DNA of 64,000 bases from Streptomyces sp. Ag109_O5-1 (GCF_003814875.1 NZ_RKQF01000003.1:58114-122113), one strand, 5' to 3'; shown: positions 8,106 through 16,023, numbered from the stretch's first letter. A program made the numbers and translations. The notes: generated by a model not told the origin, from the letters alone.

Positions 8106-9548
8106 GTGAATACCGGTGATCTGTGGCCCGACCCCGATGGGGCCTGGCTGCGGGTACGACGGATGCAGACCAAGCTGCACCAATGGGCGGTCGATGATCC
8201 CGACCGCAGGTTCGATGATCTCTACAACCTTGTCCATCACCCCGACTTCCTCACCGTCGCGTGGGAGAGGGTGAGGGGCAACAAGGGCGCGCGCACCGCC
8301 GGCGTGGACCGGGTCATCCCGGCCTTCATCGCCGACGACGCCGACATCGTGGCCTTCTTGAAGAACACGCGGGAGCAGTTGAAGGCCCGCACGTTCACCC
8401 CTCTGCCGGTGCGGGAGCGCGTGATCCCCAAGCCGGGCAGCGGGGGAAAGCTCAGGAGGCTGGGGATTCCCACCGCGATGGACAGGCTCGTGCAAGCCGC
8501 GCTCGTGCTGGTCCTGGAGCCGATTTTCGAGGCGTCCTTCAAGCCGGTCAGCTACGGCTTTCGCCCCGAACGACGAGCCCATGACGCGATCGCTGAGGTG
8601 CACCATTTCGGCACCAAGGGCTACCACTGGGTGTTGGATGCGGACATCGAAGCGTGCTTCGACAACATCGCACACTCCGCTCTCCTTGAGCGGATGCGCC
8701 GACGAGTCGGAGACAAGCGGGTTCTTGCCCTGGTCAAGGTGTTTCTGAAGGCGGGCATCATGTCCGCCGATGGCGAGACCAGGGACACGAACACCGGCAC
8801 ACCCCAAGGCGGCATCGCCTCGCCGCTGTTGGCGAACATCGCCCTCTCAGCGCTGGATGAATACTTCTGCGCCAAGTGGGACGCTCACGGCAACGGCGGC
8901 AAGCGGACAGCACACCGCCGACGCGGAGGTGCCACATACCGGATTGTCCGCTACGCGGACGATTTTCTGATCATGGTGTGCGGCGCCCGAGCTCACGCGG
9001 ACGCGCTGTGGGAGGAGGTCACGGCCGTGCTCGCCCCTCTGGGGCTCCGCCTGTCCGAGGCCAAGACCCGCGTCTGCCATATCGACGAGGGGCTGGACTT
9101 TCTCGGCTTTCACATCCAGCGGAGGCGCAAGAAGGGCACCAGCGAGCACTACGTCTACACCTATCCGTCGAAGAAGGCGCTGGCCTCCGTCACGGGCAAG
9201 GTGCGGGCGATGACGAACAAGAGAGGTCAACGCACTCTCGCCAACCTGCTCCGCCAGCTCAACTCGGCGGTGCGGGGATGGTGTTACTACTTCCGGTTCG
9301 GGTCGTCCACAGCCACGTTCCACTATCTCGACGACTTCTGCTGGCGTCGAGTGACGTTGTGGCTGAGGAAGCAGCATCCCGGGATCGACTGGAGGACTCT
9401 GCGGCGCCGCTACTTGACCGGCGAGCCCGGTTGGCGGCCCGCGGAGGACGGGATCACGCTGTTCGTCCCGCAGCGGGTGAAGGTGACCCGCTATCGCTGG
9501 CGTGGATACAGCATCCCGACACCGTGGGCGAAGACCGCGACGGTGTGA
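8106..9548 (+). CDS. ltrA: Group II intron reverse transcriptase/maturase (inner intron)
   Basis: A 480-residue intron-encoded protein that reverse-transcribes the intron and helps it splice. RT blocks are plain: MQTKLHQWAVDDPDRRFDDL, GNKGARTAGVDR, RERVIPKPGSGGKLRRLGIP, YGFRPERRAHDA, VLDADIEACFDNIAHS, TGTPQGGIASPLLANIAL and the catalytic YADD at about residues 283-286 (IVRYADDFLIM). The maturase X domain (LNSAVRGWCYYFRFGSS, FCWRRVTLWLRKQHPG) follows. No C-terminal HNH endonuclease domain is present, so mobility would rely on other priming. I chose the GTG at 8106 because it aligns with the outer maturase start (LVNTGDLW versus MNTSDLP) and has GGGACGGAG before it. The frame is open further upstream, but that part is intron RNA. 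Confidence 0.92.
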   Translation: MNTGDLWPDPDGAWLRVRRMQTKLHQWAVDDPDRRFDDLYNLVHHPDFLTVAWERVRGNKGARTAGVDRVIPAFIADDADIVAFLKNTREQLKARTFTPLPVRERVIPKPGSGGKLRRLGIPTAMDRLVQAALVLVLEPIFEASFKPVSYGFRPERRAHDAIAEVHHFGTKGYHWVLDADIEACFDNIAHSALLERMRRRVGDKRVLALVKVFLKAGIMSADGETRDTNTGTPQGGIASPLLANIALSALDEYFCAKWDAHGNGGKRTAHRRRGGATYRIVRYADDFLIMVCGARAHADALWEEVTAVLAPLGLRLSEAKTRVCHIDEGLDFLGFHIQRRRKKGTSEHYVYTYPSKKALASVTGKVRAMTNKRGQRTLANLLRQLNSAVRGWCYYFRFGSSTATFHYLDDFCWRRVTLWLRKQHPGIDWRTLRRRYLTGEPGWRPAEDGITLFVPQRVKVTRYRWRGYSIPTPWAKTATV

Positions 9549-9573
9549 ACCGCGCGGCCCCAAGGGAGTCCGT

Positions 9574-9674
9574 GGAGCGCCGGATGCGGTGAGAGTCGCA
9601 TGTCCGGTGCGGAGGGCGGGCCGGGGAAACGGGCTGGTCACAAGGCCAGTACCGCGCCCCGGTCCGACCCCTAC
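9574..9674 (+). ncRNA. Domains V and VI of the inner group II intron
   Basis: The sequence after the maturase stop forms the catalytic domain V hairpin (GAGCGCCGGATGCGG, loop TGAGAG, TCGCATGTCCGGTGC; 9574-9612) with the AGC triad at its base. Domain VI follows, with the stem CGGGCTGG/..CCAGTACCG containing the unpaired A used as branch point. The intron ends at about 9674. Confidence 0.75.
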
Positions 9675-10232
9675 TTCGCCTCCTGGCCGTCGCAGCGGCC
9701 GGGTGAAGCTGAGGGCAGCCTGATCCGGGAGACGCCGGGGAGGGTGGGAGCAGCCCTGACAACGCTGGGACGTGCCAGTACTGCCAGATGGTGCGGGTCC
9801 GGTCAGCGAGACGGGAAGGTGTACGAGAGGAACCGGTGTCTGACGCCCCTTAACGGCCCACCAGCTCAAATCTGGCGGATATGGGCTGGTCGCGGTGCGT
9901 ACCTGCTTCTTGTGCGAGAGCGGGTAACTCCTGGTCGCCATGTGATCCACGGCCAGGAGGCCACGGTGAATGTCTGCGGCGTAGCCGTGGCGATGCCGCA
10001 GGGGTAGAGCTGGGCGCCTCGCCCGTCGATCGACTTTCAAGTGAACGTGGGAACCGTCCGGTGTCGTCCTCGCCATGCACAGCCGGTGCGACGGAAGGAC
10101 AGGCACGTCGTCTGCCGACGGCGCCGGGCGGGGCGGAGGCTCCGTAGTAGTCCGAGGCCGGGAAAGCCGGCCGCATGGCGAAGGGGGCCAGCAAGTCAGT
10201 AGTGGAAGTGCTGGAAGACCAGGAGGCCGCTG

Positions 10233-11663
10233 GTGAATACGAGTGATCTGCCGCTCGGCTCGTTCCGGGCTGAGCGACGGGTACTGGAGATCCAGACCAA
10301 GCTGCACCGTTGGGCGACCGACGAGCCTCATCGTCGGTTCGACGATCTGTACAACCTCGTCTGTGATCCCGCTTTCCTGGCCATGGCCTGGGAGCGGGTT
10401 GCGGGGAACAAGGGCGCGCGCTCGGCCGGAGTGGACGGCATGACCGTCACCTACGTTCGGGAACGGTTCGGCGAGGTGCAGTTCCTCGCCGAGCTGCGGG
10501 AGCAGTTGAAGTCCCGTAGCTTCCGGCCGGTGCCGGTCAGGGAACGGATGATCCCCAAGCCAGGGTCGCACAAGCGGCGCCGCCTCGGGATCCCGACCGT
10601 GGCCGACCGGGTGGTCCAGGCGTCCTTGAAACTGGTGCTGGAGCCGATATTCGAGGCGGACTTCGCGCCGTGCTCGTACGGCTTCCGCCCCAACCGGCGG
10701 GCGCACGACGCGATGGCCGAGACCCGTTTCCTGGCATCCAAGACTTATGAGTGGGTGCTGGAGGGTGACATCACGGCCTGCTTCGACGAGATCTCGCACT
10801 CGGCTCTGATGGACCGGGTGAGGGCTCGGATCGGAGACAAACGCGTGCTCGCGCTGGTGAAGGCGTTTCTGAAGGCGGGCATCCTCACCGAGGTTGGCAC
10901 CTCCAAGGAGACCGTCACCGGCACCCCACAAGGCGGGATCCTCTCGCCGCTGCTGGCCAACGTGGCCCTCTCGGTCCTGGATGAGCACTTCATCCAGATC
11001 GAGGGCGGACCACAGACCAGCCCGAAGCGACGGTTCACCCGGCGCCAGAAGGGGTTGGCCAACTACCGGCTGATCCGGTACGCGGACGACTTCGTCATTC
11101 TGGTCTCGGGCACCCGCGCTCACGCGGAAGCACTGCTTCCCGAACTGGCGGAGGTCCTCTCTACCGTGGGCCTGCGGCTCTCGGAGGAGAAGACACTGAT
11201 CACGCACATCGACGAGGGCCTCGACTTCCTCGGCTGGCGCATCCAGCGCCACGAGAAGCGGGGAACCGCCCGGCAGTACGTCTACAACTACCCGGCCAAG
11301 AAGGCACTTCGGTCCATCAAGGCCAAGACGAAGACGCTCTGCCGTATGAACGTCAGCCTGCCGCTGGCAGTCCTGCTGCACAAGCTCAACCAGGTGCTGC
11401 GGGGCTGGACCGCCTACTTCCGCCCGGGAGTGTCGGCCCGGGCCTTCCAATACCTGCGCATGATCGTCTGGCGTCAGGTCTTCGGATGGCTCCGTCGCAA
11501 GCACCTCGGCACTGGATGGAAGGAGCTCCGTCGGCGTTACTGCGACGGCGGATGGTGGCCACACGACGGGGACGTCGTCCTGTTCAACCCGGGCTCGGTA
11601 GTCACCACGCGATACCGGCCCAGAGGGACGGTCATCCCGTCGCCCTGGCCCAGCACGATCTGA
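10233..11663 (+). CDS. ltrA: Group II intron reverse transcriptase/maturase (outer intron)
   Basis: A 476-residue maturase clearly homologous to the inner one but well diverged from it. It shows IQTKLHRWATDEPHRRFDDL, GNKGARSAGVDG, RERMIPKPGSHKRRRLGIPT, YGFRPNRRAHDA, VLEGDITACFDEISHS, TGTPQGGILSPLLANVAL and YADD at about 283-286 (LIRYADDFVIL). The X domain follows (LNQVLRGWTAYFRPGVS, VWRQVFGWLRRKHLGTGW), with no endonuclease domain. It starts at GTG 10233 after AGGAGG (10219-10224). Sequence divergence from the inner maturase argues for two independent intron arrivals rather than a recent tandem duplication. The frame is intact, so protein function is plausible. Confidence 0.92.
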   Translation: MNTSDLPLGSFRAERRVLEIQTKLHRWATDEPHRRFDDLYNLVCDPAFLAMAWERVAGNKGARSAGVDGMTVTYVRERFGEVQFLAELREQLKSRSFRPVPVRERMIPKPGSHKRRRLGIPTVADRVVQASLKLVLEPIFEADFAPCSYGFRPNRRAHDAMAETRFLASKTYEWVLEGDITACFDEISHSALMDRVRARIGDKRVLALVKAFLKAGILTEVGTSKETVTGTPQGGILSPLLANVALSVLDEHFIQIEGGPQTSPKRRFTRRQKGLANYRLIRYADDFVILVSGTRAHAEALLPELAEVLSTVGLRLSEEKTLITHIDEGLDFLGWRIQRHEKRGTARQYVYNYPAKKALRSIKAKTKTLCRMNVSLPLAVLLHKLNQVLRGWTAYFRPGVSARAFQYLRMIVWRQVFGWLRRKHLGTGWKELRRRYCDGGWWPHDGDVVLFNPGSVVTTRYRPRGTVIPSPWPSTI

Positions 11664-11690
11664 GGAAAGCAACTGCTCAACGGGGCTTGT

Positions 11691-11792
11691 GGAGAGCCGG
11701 ATGCGGGGCCAACTCGCACGTCCGGTTCGGGAGGGCGGCGTGGAGAAACGGGCTGGGAGGAATCCCAGTACCGCGCTCCGCGCCGACCCCAC
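11691..11792 (+). ncRNA. Domains V and VI of the outer group II intron
   Basis: Domain V is GAGAGCCGGATGCGG pairing with CGCACGTCCGGTTC (11691-11730). Its terminal loop reads GGCCAACT rather than a GNRA tetraloop, an odd feature that could weaken tertiary docking. Domain VI has CTGGGA/TCCCAG with the bulged A in AGTACCG, and the intron ends at CCCCAC (11787-11792). Confidence 0.7.
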
Positions 11793-12065
11793 CACGACGT
11801 GGCCTTGGTGGACGAGGCCGGACAGCTCGTCGCCAAGCGTCGCATCAACGACGATGCGGAGGGCTACCGCCAGCTGCTCGGCATGCTGGCCGAGGCGGGA
11901 GACAGCCCGCAGGAGCCCATCCCCGTCGCGGCCGAGACCGCCCGCGGTCTGCTGTTCGCTTGCCTTCGCGCCACTGGCCGCAAGGTGTACTCGATCAACC
12001 CGATGGCGGTCGCCCGCTACCGCGAGCGTCACCGTGTGACAAATCCGCTAAGGATCACTGCATGA
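11793..12065 (+). pseudogene. IS110-family transposase, 3' exon (truncated)
   Basis: The frame resumes precisely at CAC GAC GTG and reads HDVALVDEAGQLVAKRRIND, then AAETARGLLFACLRATGRKV and INPMAVARYRERHRV. These are the family motifs up to the point where the catalytic domain normally continues with a DHxDA segment. Here it ends after about 91 codons in TNPLRITA and a stop. The rest of the DEDD domain and the C-terminal Tnp_20 domain are gone, so the spliced product would be about 104 residues and inactive. The breakpoint is near 12040. Confidence 0.8.
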
Positions 12066-12084
12066 TCGATACGCTGAGCTGTTG

Positions 12085-12232
12085 GTCTAGTGATCGTTAC
12101 AGGATTTCTGGTTGTTGTGACGTGTCGACCTGAGCTGGGGTTTCGGCAGAGGTTCAGGAGCCAGAGAGGCTTCTGAAGTGCGAGTTCAGTGATCGCTTCG
12201 GAATGTGGTGATCGTCGCAGGATTTCCTATTG
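12085..12232. repeat. Iteron-bearing ~150-bp repeat, copy A
   Basis: This non-coding block recurs in the same orientation at 16480-16630, at very roughly three-quarters identity by eye. It holds three GTGATCG units at 12090, 12189 and 12208; copy B has them at 16493 (GTGATCA), 16590 and 16609, so the last two are 19 bp apart in both. The shared core includes TGAAGTGCGA.TTCAGTGATCG. It looks like a transposable-element end with several binding sites. Confidence 0.6.
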
Positions 12233-12256
12233 CCGGGCACCAGTAGGGTGCGCGGG

Positions 12257-12690
12257 ATGAACGTATGTGTCGAAGCCTCGTTCGATGCTGCTGTGCCGGG
12301 CAGTCCTGGGGCATCGCTGGTCCGGTGGTTTCGTGCCGCCCGCACCGGGCTGTACCGCGCCCTGGTGGAGGCGGGGGCCAGGAGCGGGGGAGGCGTCGTC
12401 TCCGAGGCACAGGTCAGACCGGACATCGACGACGTGCCGCGACGCTTCCCCCACATCGGGCAGGCATGGCCACAGTTCGAGGAGGAACTCACCGCGTTTC
12501 CCTGGGGGGCAACTCCTGTTTCTCACCGATGGCGGGGAACTGGCCGACCTGGGACGGGCGAATTTCTACCACGTCCTGAGAGACGGCTCCCGGCAGCTCG
12601 GCCAGCCCACGCTCGCTGACATTCTGGCCCGCCCGCCAGCTGCGCTCCAGCCGCAGTGTGCTCTGCCGGTGCGGGATCGCACAGGGGAGG
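12257..12690 (+). pseudogene. Unknown protein, frameshifted at a G6 run
   Basis: From ATG 12257 the frame reads MNVCVEASFDAAVPGSPGAS, LVRWFRAARTGLYRALVEAG and PQFEEELTAFPWG. The neighbouring frame then carries QLLFLTDGGELADLGRANFY, HVLRDGSRQLGQPTLADIL. The junction is a run of six Gs (12504-12509); five Gs would give one continuous protein of about 140 residues. I do not recognise the family. The well-behaved residues end near 12680. Either a natural slippage mutation or a base-call error explains the break. Confidence 0.4.
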
Positions 12691-12837
12691 GGCTTGATGT
12701 AAGGGGCCTGGAAGAAGGGGGCGACCTACAACACGCTCGTCACCGTCTTCGTGTCGTAGCCGGGCAGACAGGCTGGAGGCACTGCACGGACGTTCGTAGC
12801 CTTGAAGTGAGGTCTGTGCGGAATCGCGACCTGACGC

Positions 12838-12918
12838 GTTCAAGATTCTTTGCCGGTACACCCCCGTCTCGGGACCGAGAGGCGTAGGCACGAGCCCCGG
12901 CCCCCTAAGGAGGTCCCC
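12838..12918 (+). promoter_or_regulatory. Leader repeat upstream of the paralogue cluster, copy 1
   Basis: The segment beginning TTCAAGATTCTTTGCCGGT and ending CCTAAGGAGGTCCCC is repeated, with scattered changes, upstream of the small gene at 16024 (CTCAAGATTTTTTGCCGGT ... CCTAAGGAGGCCC). Conservation of the whole ~80 bp, including the ribosome site, suggests a shared promoter or leader. No exact -35/-10 pair is evident. Confidence 0.45.
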
Positions 12919-13830
12919 GTGTCCGACTGCACCCCTTCCCCGGACGCCCGAACCCCTCAACCGTCATGGTTCCGCAGCGCGCGGGATATCACGGAGCTTG
13001 GGAAAGAGCCAGATACCGAGCGGCGGGTGAAGTCCCTCCATACTGCCGGCGCCGCTATGGAGCGGATCCAGCGCGCGAACGTGGACCAGTTCGTTTTTGG
13101 TGAGCGCCCGCTGATCGTTGGTCCTGACGGTTACGGACACGTCTTCTATGAGCACAGCAGCTACACCCCACCGGCCGTCTCCGCGGCCATCCACGCTCGC
13201 CACTTCGCTCTCGGGCGCAAGGAAATGCCGCGCGGAGCGGTGATGCCCGTGGCGGAGGGCACCCCGGAGGAGATCAGCGCTCGCAATCCGTTCGACGCAT
13301 TCAACCAACAGCACCTCGTAGTCCCCGGGGGCCCCCAGTGGCGGGAGGCCGCCTCAACCGCGGTCTGCGAGCCCTTCTGGACCACCGGCATGGACGGAAC
13401 CAGAACCATTGACGAGCAGTTCGTCGCCCTGATGAGGGCCGAAGTACGAATGATTCACCGGCAACTGGTGCCGGTGTGGAGGCACAAGATCAACGGATTG
13501 CGGGTGCTGCAGTTGGAGGCTCCGCTGTGGGCGGGTGGTCTGACGCTGCTGGATGTGGTGGCCGGCGAGCTGCGGATGGAGGGCCTGGTCTTCGAGACGG
13601 CTTTCGACGACCCGCGGGTCGATGCCGTGCTGAGGGGTCTGACGGAGGACGAACGGCGGGTGGCGATGGCCTGGGCCCACCCCTACGCGGACACCTGGAC
13701 CGAGGCGGCCCGGCTCGCGGGTGCCGCCGATCCGGAGGCCTTCGGTGAACGGGTCCGGCGCAAGCTCAAGCGGCTCGGCAGCGAGTACACCCGGCGGCGC
13801 ACCTCGGCCCTCCAGAAGACGGTGGCCTAA
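12919..13830 (+). CDS. Paralogue 1 of an unrecognised three-member family
   Basis: A 303-residue cytoplasmic protein starting at GTG 12919 after TAAGGAGG. I do not recognise the family. Blocks shared with the next two genes are NPFDAFNQQHLVVPGGPQWR, IHRQLVPVWRHK, LRVLQLEAPL, GLTLLDVVAGELRMEGLVFE and DPRVDAVLRGLTEDERRVAM. The C-terminal 70 residues (AWAHPYADTWTEAARLAGAA, then GERVRRKLKRLG) are helical and resemble a sigma-70 region 4-like helix-turn-helix, which would suggest DNA binding; this is a weak inference. The N-terminus MSDCTPSPDARTP resembles the linker of paralogue 3. There are 11 bases to the next start, so the three are probably one operon. Confidence 0.7.
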   Translation: MSDCTPSPDARTPQPSWFRSARDITELGKEPDTERRVKSLHTAGAAMERIQRANVDQFVFGERPLIVGPDGYGHVFYEHSSYTPPAVSAAIHARHFALGRKEMPRGAVMPVAEGTPEEISARNPFDAFNQQHLVVPGGPQWREAASTAVCEPFWTTGMDGTRTIDEQFVALMRAEVRMIHRQLVPVWRHKINGLRVLQLEAPLWAGGLTLLDVVAGELRMEGLVFETAFDDPRVDAVLRGLTEDERRVAMAWAHPYADTWTEAARLAGAADPEAFGERVRRKLKRLGSEYTRRRTSALQKTVA

Positions 13831-13841
13831 GGAGGCAGGAC

Positions 13842-14699
13842 ATGTCCGATAACGTCTCCTCCCCGAAGGCCCGGAACGGTGAACCGCGGGAGATCCGTTG
13901 TACGCGAGACGCCCGGGAGCTTCACGCCCAGGGCGTGTATGCCGAGGTCGAAGTGACGGGGCCCGCACGATACGCCGTCGACCGCTTGGAGTGGAACGGC
14001 TACAACCCGTATGTGGTGGTCGCCGAAGGCTATGGATACGACTTCACCGGCGACCACCCCGGCCCGCCCGCCATCACCGCCGCCATGCGTGCCACCCGCT
14101 GCGAGTTGAGGGTGCGGCCGCTGTTGCTGGAGGACGTCTCGGACATGGCCAGCGGGAGGAACTTTCTCGATGATTTCAACCAGCGGCATCTGATGGTGCC
14201 AGGAGGACCGCAGTGGCGAGAGGCAGCTTCCACCGCACTCGCCGAGAGCTGGTCTGTTGCGTTGGATCCGGGCATGAGCATCGAGGAGGTGTACACCCGC
14301 ATCGTCCGGAATGACGTGCGCACGGTTCACCGGCAGCTGGTGCCGCTGTGGAGGCACAAGGCGAGCAGTGCGCGGGTGCTGCAGCTGGAGGCTCCGCTGG
14401 GAGGCAGCGGTCTGACGCTGCTGGACGTGGTGGCCGGCGAGCTGCGGACGGACGATCTAGTTTTCGAGGCCGGCTTCGACGATCCGCGCATCGGCGCTGT
14501 GCTGGCCAGGCTCACCGTGGAGGAGCGGCGGGTGACGATGGCCTGGGCCCACCCCTATACGGACAGCTGGACCGAGGCGGCGCGGTTCGCCGGGGCCACC
14601 GATCCGGAGGCATTGGGGGAACGGGTGCGCCGCAAGCTCAAGCGGCTTGGCATCGAGTACGCCCGTAGGCGCGCCCCTGCCGGCGATGAAGAGCGTTAG
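13842..14699 (+). CDS. Paralogue 2 of the three-member family
   Basis: A 285-residue protein with ATG 13842 just after TAAGGAGGCAGGAC. It has the same core as its neighbours (FLDDFNQRHLMVPGGPQWRE, VHRQLVPLWRHKASSARVLQ, GLTLLDVVAGELRTDDLVFE, TVEERRVTMAWAHPYTDSWT, GERVRRKLKRLGIEYARRRA) and is the most diverged of the three at DNA level. The N-terminal ~130 residues (VYAEVEVTGPARYAVDRLEW) differ from paralogue 1. No signal peptide or membrane segment is present. The function is unknown, and co-transcription with both neighbours is likely. Confidence 0.7.
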   Translation: MSDNVSSPKARNGEPREIRCTRDARELHAQGVYAEVEVTGPARYAVDRLEWNGYNPYVVVAEGYGYDFTGDHPGPPAITAAMRATRCELRVRPLLLEDVSDMASGRNFLDDFNQRHLMVPGGPQWREAASTALAESWSVALDPGMSIEEVYTRIVRNDVRTVHRQLVPLWRHKASSARVLQLEAPLGGSGLTLLDVVAGELRTDDLVFEAGFDDPRIGAVLARLTVEERRVTMAWAHPYTDSWTEAARFAGATDPEALGERVRRKLKRLGIEYARRRAPAGDEER

Positions 14700-14756
14700 C
14701 GGGTTCGCCTCTTCCCCCAGGACTGAGATCAGGTGCACGCCCTTTAAGGACCTCCC

Positions 14757-15887
14757 ATGACTCACACTGCCAGCCGACTACGCGAGTTCCGGTTGCCCGA
14801 TATGAACGAGGGAATCACGGAGGCTGAGATCGTTCGCTGGTACGTAAGGCCCGGCGACACGGTCGTCGACGGCCAGATCGTCTGCGAAATCGACACGCTC
14901 AAATTCGCAGCGGAACTTCCGATCCCATTCAACGGGGTGGTGCATGAGCTGCGGTGCGCGGAAGGCGAGACGGTGGCTGTCGGAACGGTCGTCATCACCG
15001 TCGCGGACGCGGACGCGGCGGCACCACCTCCGGCTCCACAGTCCAGGTCGAACTACTCTCCCTCCCCGGATGCCCGAGCCCGCCGACAGCAAGAACTCAG
15101 CCTCTCGTGGGGCGTCCCCGAAACGGAAGTACGCGACGCCGAGACGTCAGGTAGGAACCCCTTTGGGCATGACGCCTTCCATTTCGGTGACCGACCGCTT
15201 GCCGTAACTACTGACAGCTACACCTACATGCCTTATCCCGAGGCCATCACGCCGGCTGTCTCCGCCGCGCTGCGCGCTCGTGACTTCGCGCTGCAGATCC
15301 CCGAGCCGTCCGAGGGCCTCTTGCGGCAAGGGGGGACGAGCAATCCCCTGGATGACTTCCTTCAGCGACATCTGGTGCTGCACGGGGGGCCGAAGTGGCG
15401 GGAGGCGGCTTCCACTGCCCTCGCCGAGGACTGGTTCGTCGAACTACCCGAGTCCAGAACCATCGACGAGACGTTCGTCCGCTCGATCAAGCCCGATGTG
15501 CAAACGATTCATCGACAACTGATGCCAGTGTGGGAGCACAAGGTGAGCCGGTTGCGGGTGCTGCAGTTGGAGGCTCCGCTGGGAGGCAGCGGTCTGACGC
15601 TGCTGGATGTGGTGGCCGGCGAGCTGCGGATGGAGGATCTGGTCTTCGAGACGGCTTTCGACGACCCGCGGGTCGATGCCGTGCTGAGGGGTCTGACGGA
15701 GGACGAACGGCGGGTGGCGATGGCCTGGGCCCACCCCTACGCGGACACCTGGACCGAGGCGGCCCGGCTCGCGGGTGCCGCCGATCCGGAGGCGTTCGGT
15801 GAACGGGTCCGGCGCAAGCTCAAGCGGCTCGGCGACCGGTACACCCAGCGCGCCGCAGCCGTCCGTAAGACGGAACCGGGCCGGTGA
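14757..15887 (+). CDS. Lipoyl domain fused to paralogue 3 of the family
   Basis: A 376-residue fusion. Residues about 8-85 are a biotinyl/lipoyl attachment domain of the 2-oxoacid dehydrogenase E2 type (FRLPDMNEGITEAEIVRWYV, GVVHELRCAEGETVAVGTVV), with the modified lysine at Lys49 in EIDTLKFAAEL. A Pro/Ala linker leads to SNYSPSPDARARRQQELSLS, which resembles the start of paralogue 1, and then to the shared core and HTH-like C-terminus. No E2 catalytic domain follows. Bases 15590-15834 match 13537-13781 of paralogue 1 with about three differences, indicating gene conversion or recent duplication of the 3' part. The start is ATG 14757 after AAGGACCTCCC. A lipoylated or biotinylated domain on a putative regulator is unusual. 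Confidence 0.75.
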   Translation: MTHTASRLREFRLPDMNEGITEAEIVRWYVRPGDTVVDGQIVCEIDTLKFAAELPIPFNGVVHELRCAEGETVAVGTVVITVADADAAAPPPAPQSRSNYSPSPDARARRQQELSLSWGVPETEVRDAETSGRNPFGHDAFHFGDRPLAVTTDSYTYMPYPEAITPAVSAALRARDFALQIPEPSEGLLRQGGTSNPLDDFLQRHLVLHGGPKWREAASTALAEDWFVELPESRTIDETFVRSIKPDVQTIHRQLMPVWEHKVSRLRVLQLEAPLGGSGLTLLDVVAGELRMEDLVFETAFDDPRVDAVLRGLTEDERRVAMAWAHPYADTWTEAARLAGAADPEAFGERVRRKLKRLGDRYTQRAAAVRKTEPGR

Positions 15888-15947
15888 CGTCGTGCTGCCC
15901 CGACCCGCGGATAGCTTTGAAGACCCGTGGCGGATGCGATGTAGCCG

Positions 15948-16023
15948 GGCTCAAGATTTTTTGCCGGTTGACCCGTTTTTGGGGCCTGAGAGGTGAAGGT
16001 GCACGTCCTGCCTAAGGAGGCCC
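15948..16023 (+). promoter_or_regulatory. Leader repeat, copy 2
   Basis: This segment reads CTCAAGATTTTTTGCCGGT, a GGGGCC-containing middle and CCTAAGGAGGCCC, parallel to the leader at 12838-12918. It precedes a small open frame whose first residues again contain an SPD motif. Confidence 0.45.

Larger units (their letters stand above)
7500..9674 (+). mobile_element. Inner group II intron inserted in domain I of the outer intron
   Basis: It begins GTGCGCCACGAGGCGCTGTG, sharing its first 17 nt with the outer intron start 42 bp upstream, and ends ..CCCCTAC at 9674. The conserved hairpin loop GTCGCAGC lies 56 nt from the intron start (7556-7563, stem GTCCC/GGGAC). In the outer intron the same loop (9689-9696, stem GGCC/GGCC) also lies exactly 56 nt from its start once the insert is removed. 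A maturase gene occupies 8106-9548, with domains V and VI after it. The insertion is therefore clean to the base. Confidence 0.85.
7458..11792 (+). mobile_element. Outer group II intron, split by an inner intron (twintron)
   Basis: The intron occupies 7458-7499 plus 9675-11792 (2160 nt without the insert). It starts with the group II consensus GTGCG and ends ..CCCCAC. Removing it joins codons ..GAG AAC CAT to CAC GAC GTG and restores an uninterrupted IS110 frame. Its 5' 42 nt (GTGCGCCACGAGGCGCTTGA...) are separated from the rest of domain I by the complete inner intron. Excising the insert restores the stem GGAGGTGAA (7486-7494)/TTCGCCTCC (9675-9683). It encodes its own maturase at 10233-11663, and domains V and VI follow at 11691-11792. 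Confidence 0.85.

Noticed and set aside
8847..12032. A 1061-codon open frame on the minus strand
   Set aside because: It mirrors the two maturase genes and intron RNA. Its translation is a low-complexity Arg/Pro/His mix and lacks domains; it is a high-GC antisense shadow.
14757..15887. Annotating the lipoyl-fusion gene as an E2 dihydrolipoyl acyltransferase
   Set aside because: Only the lipoyl domain is present; there is no peripheral-subunit-binding or catalytic acyltransferase domain and no E1/E3 genes nearby.
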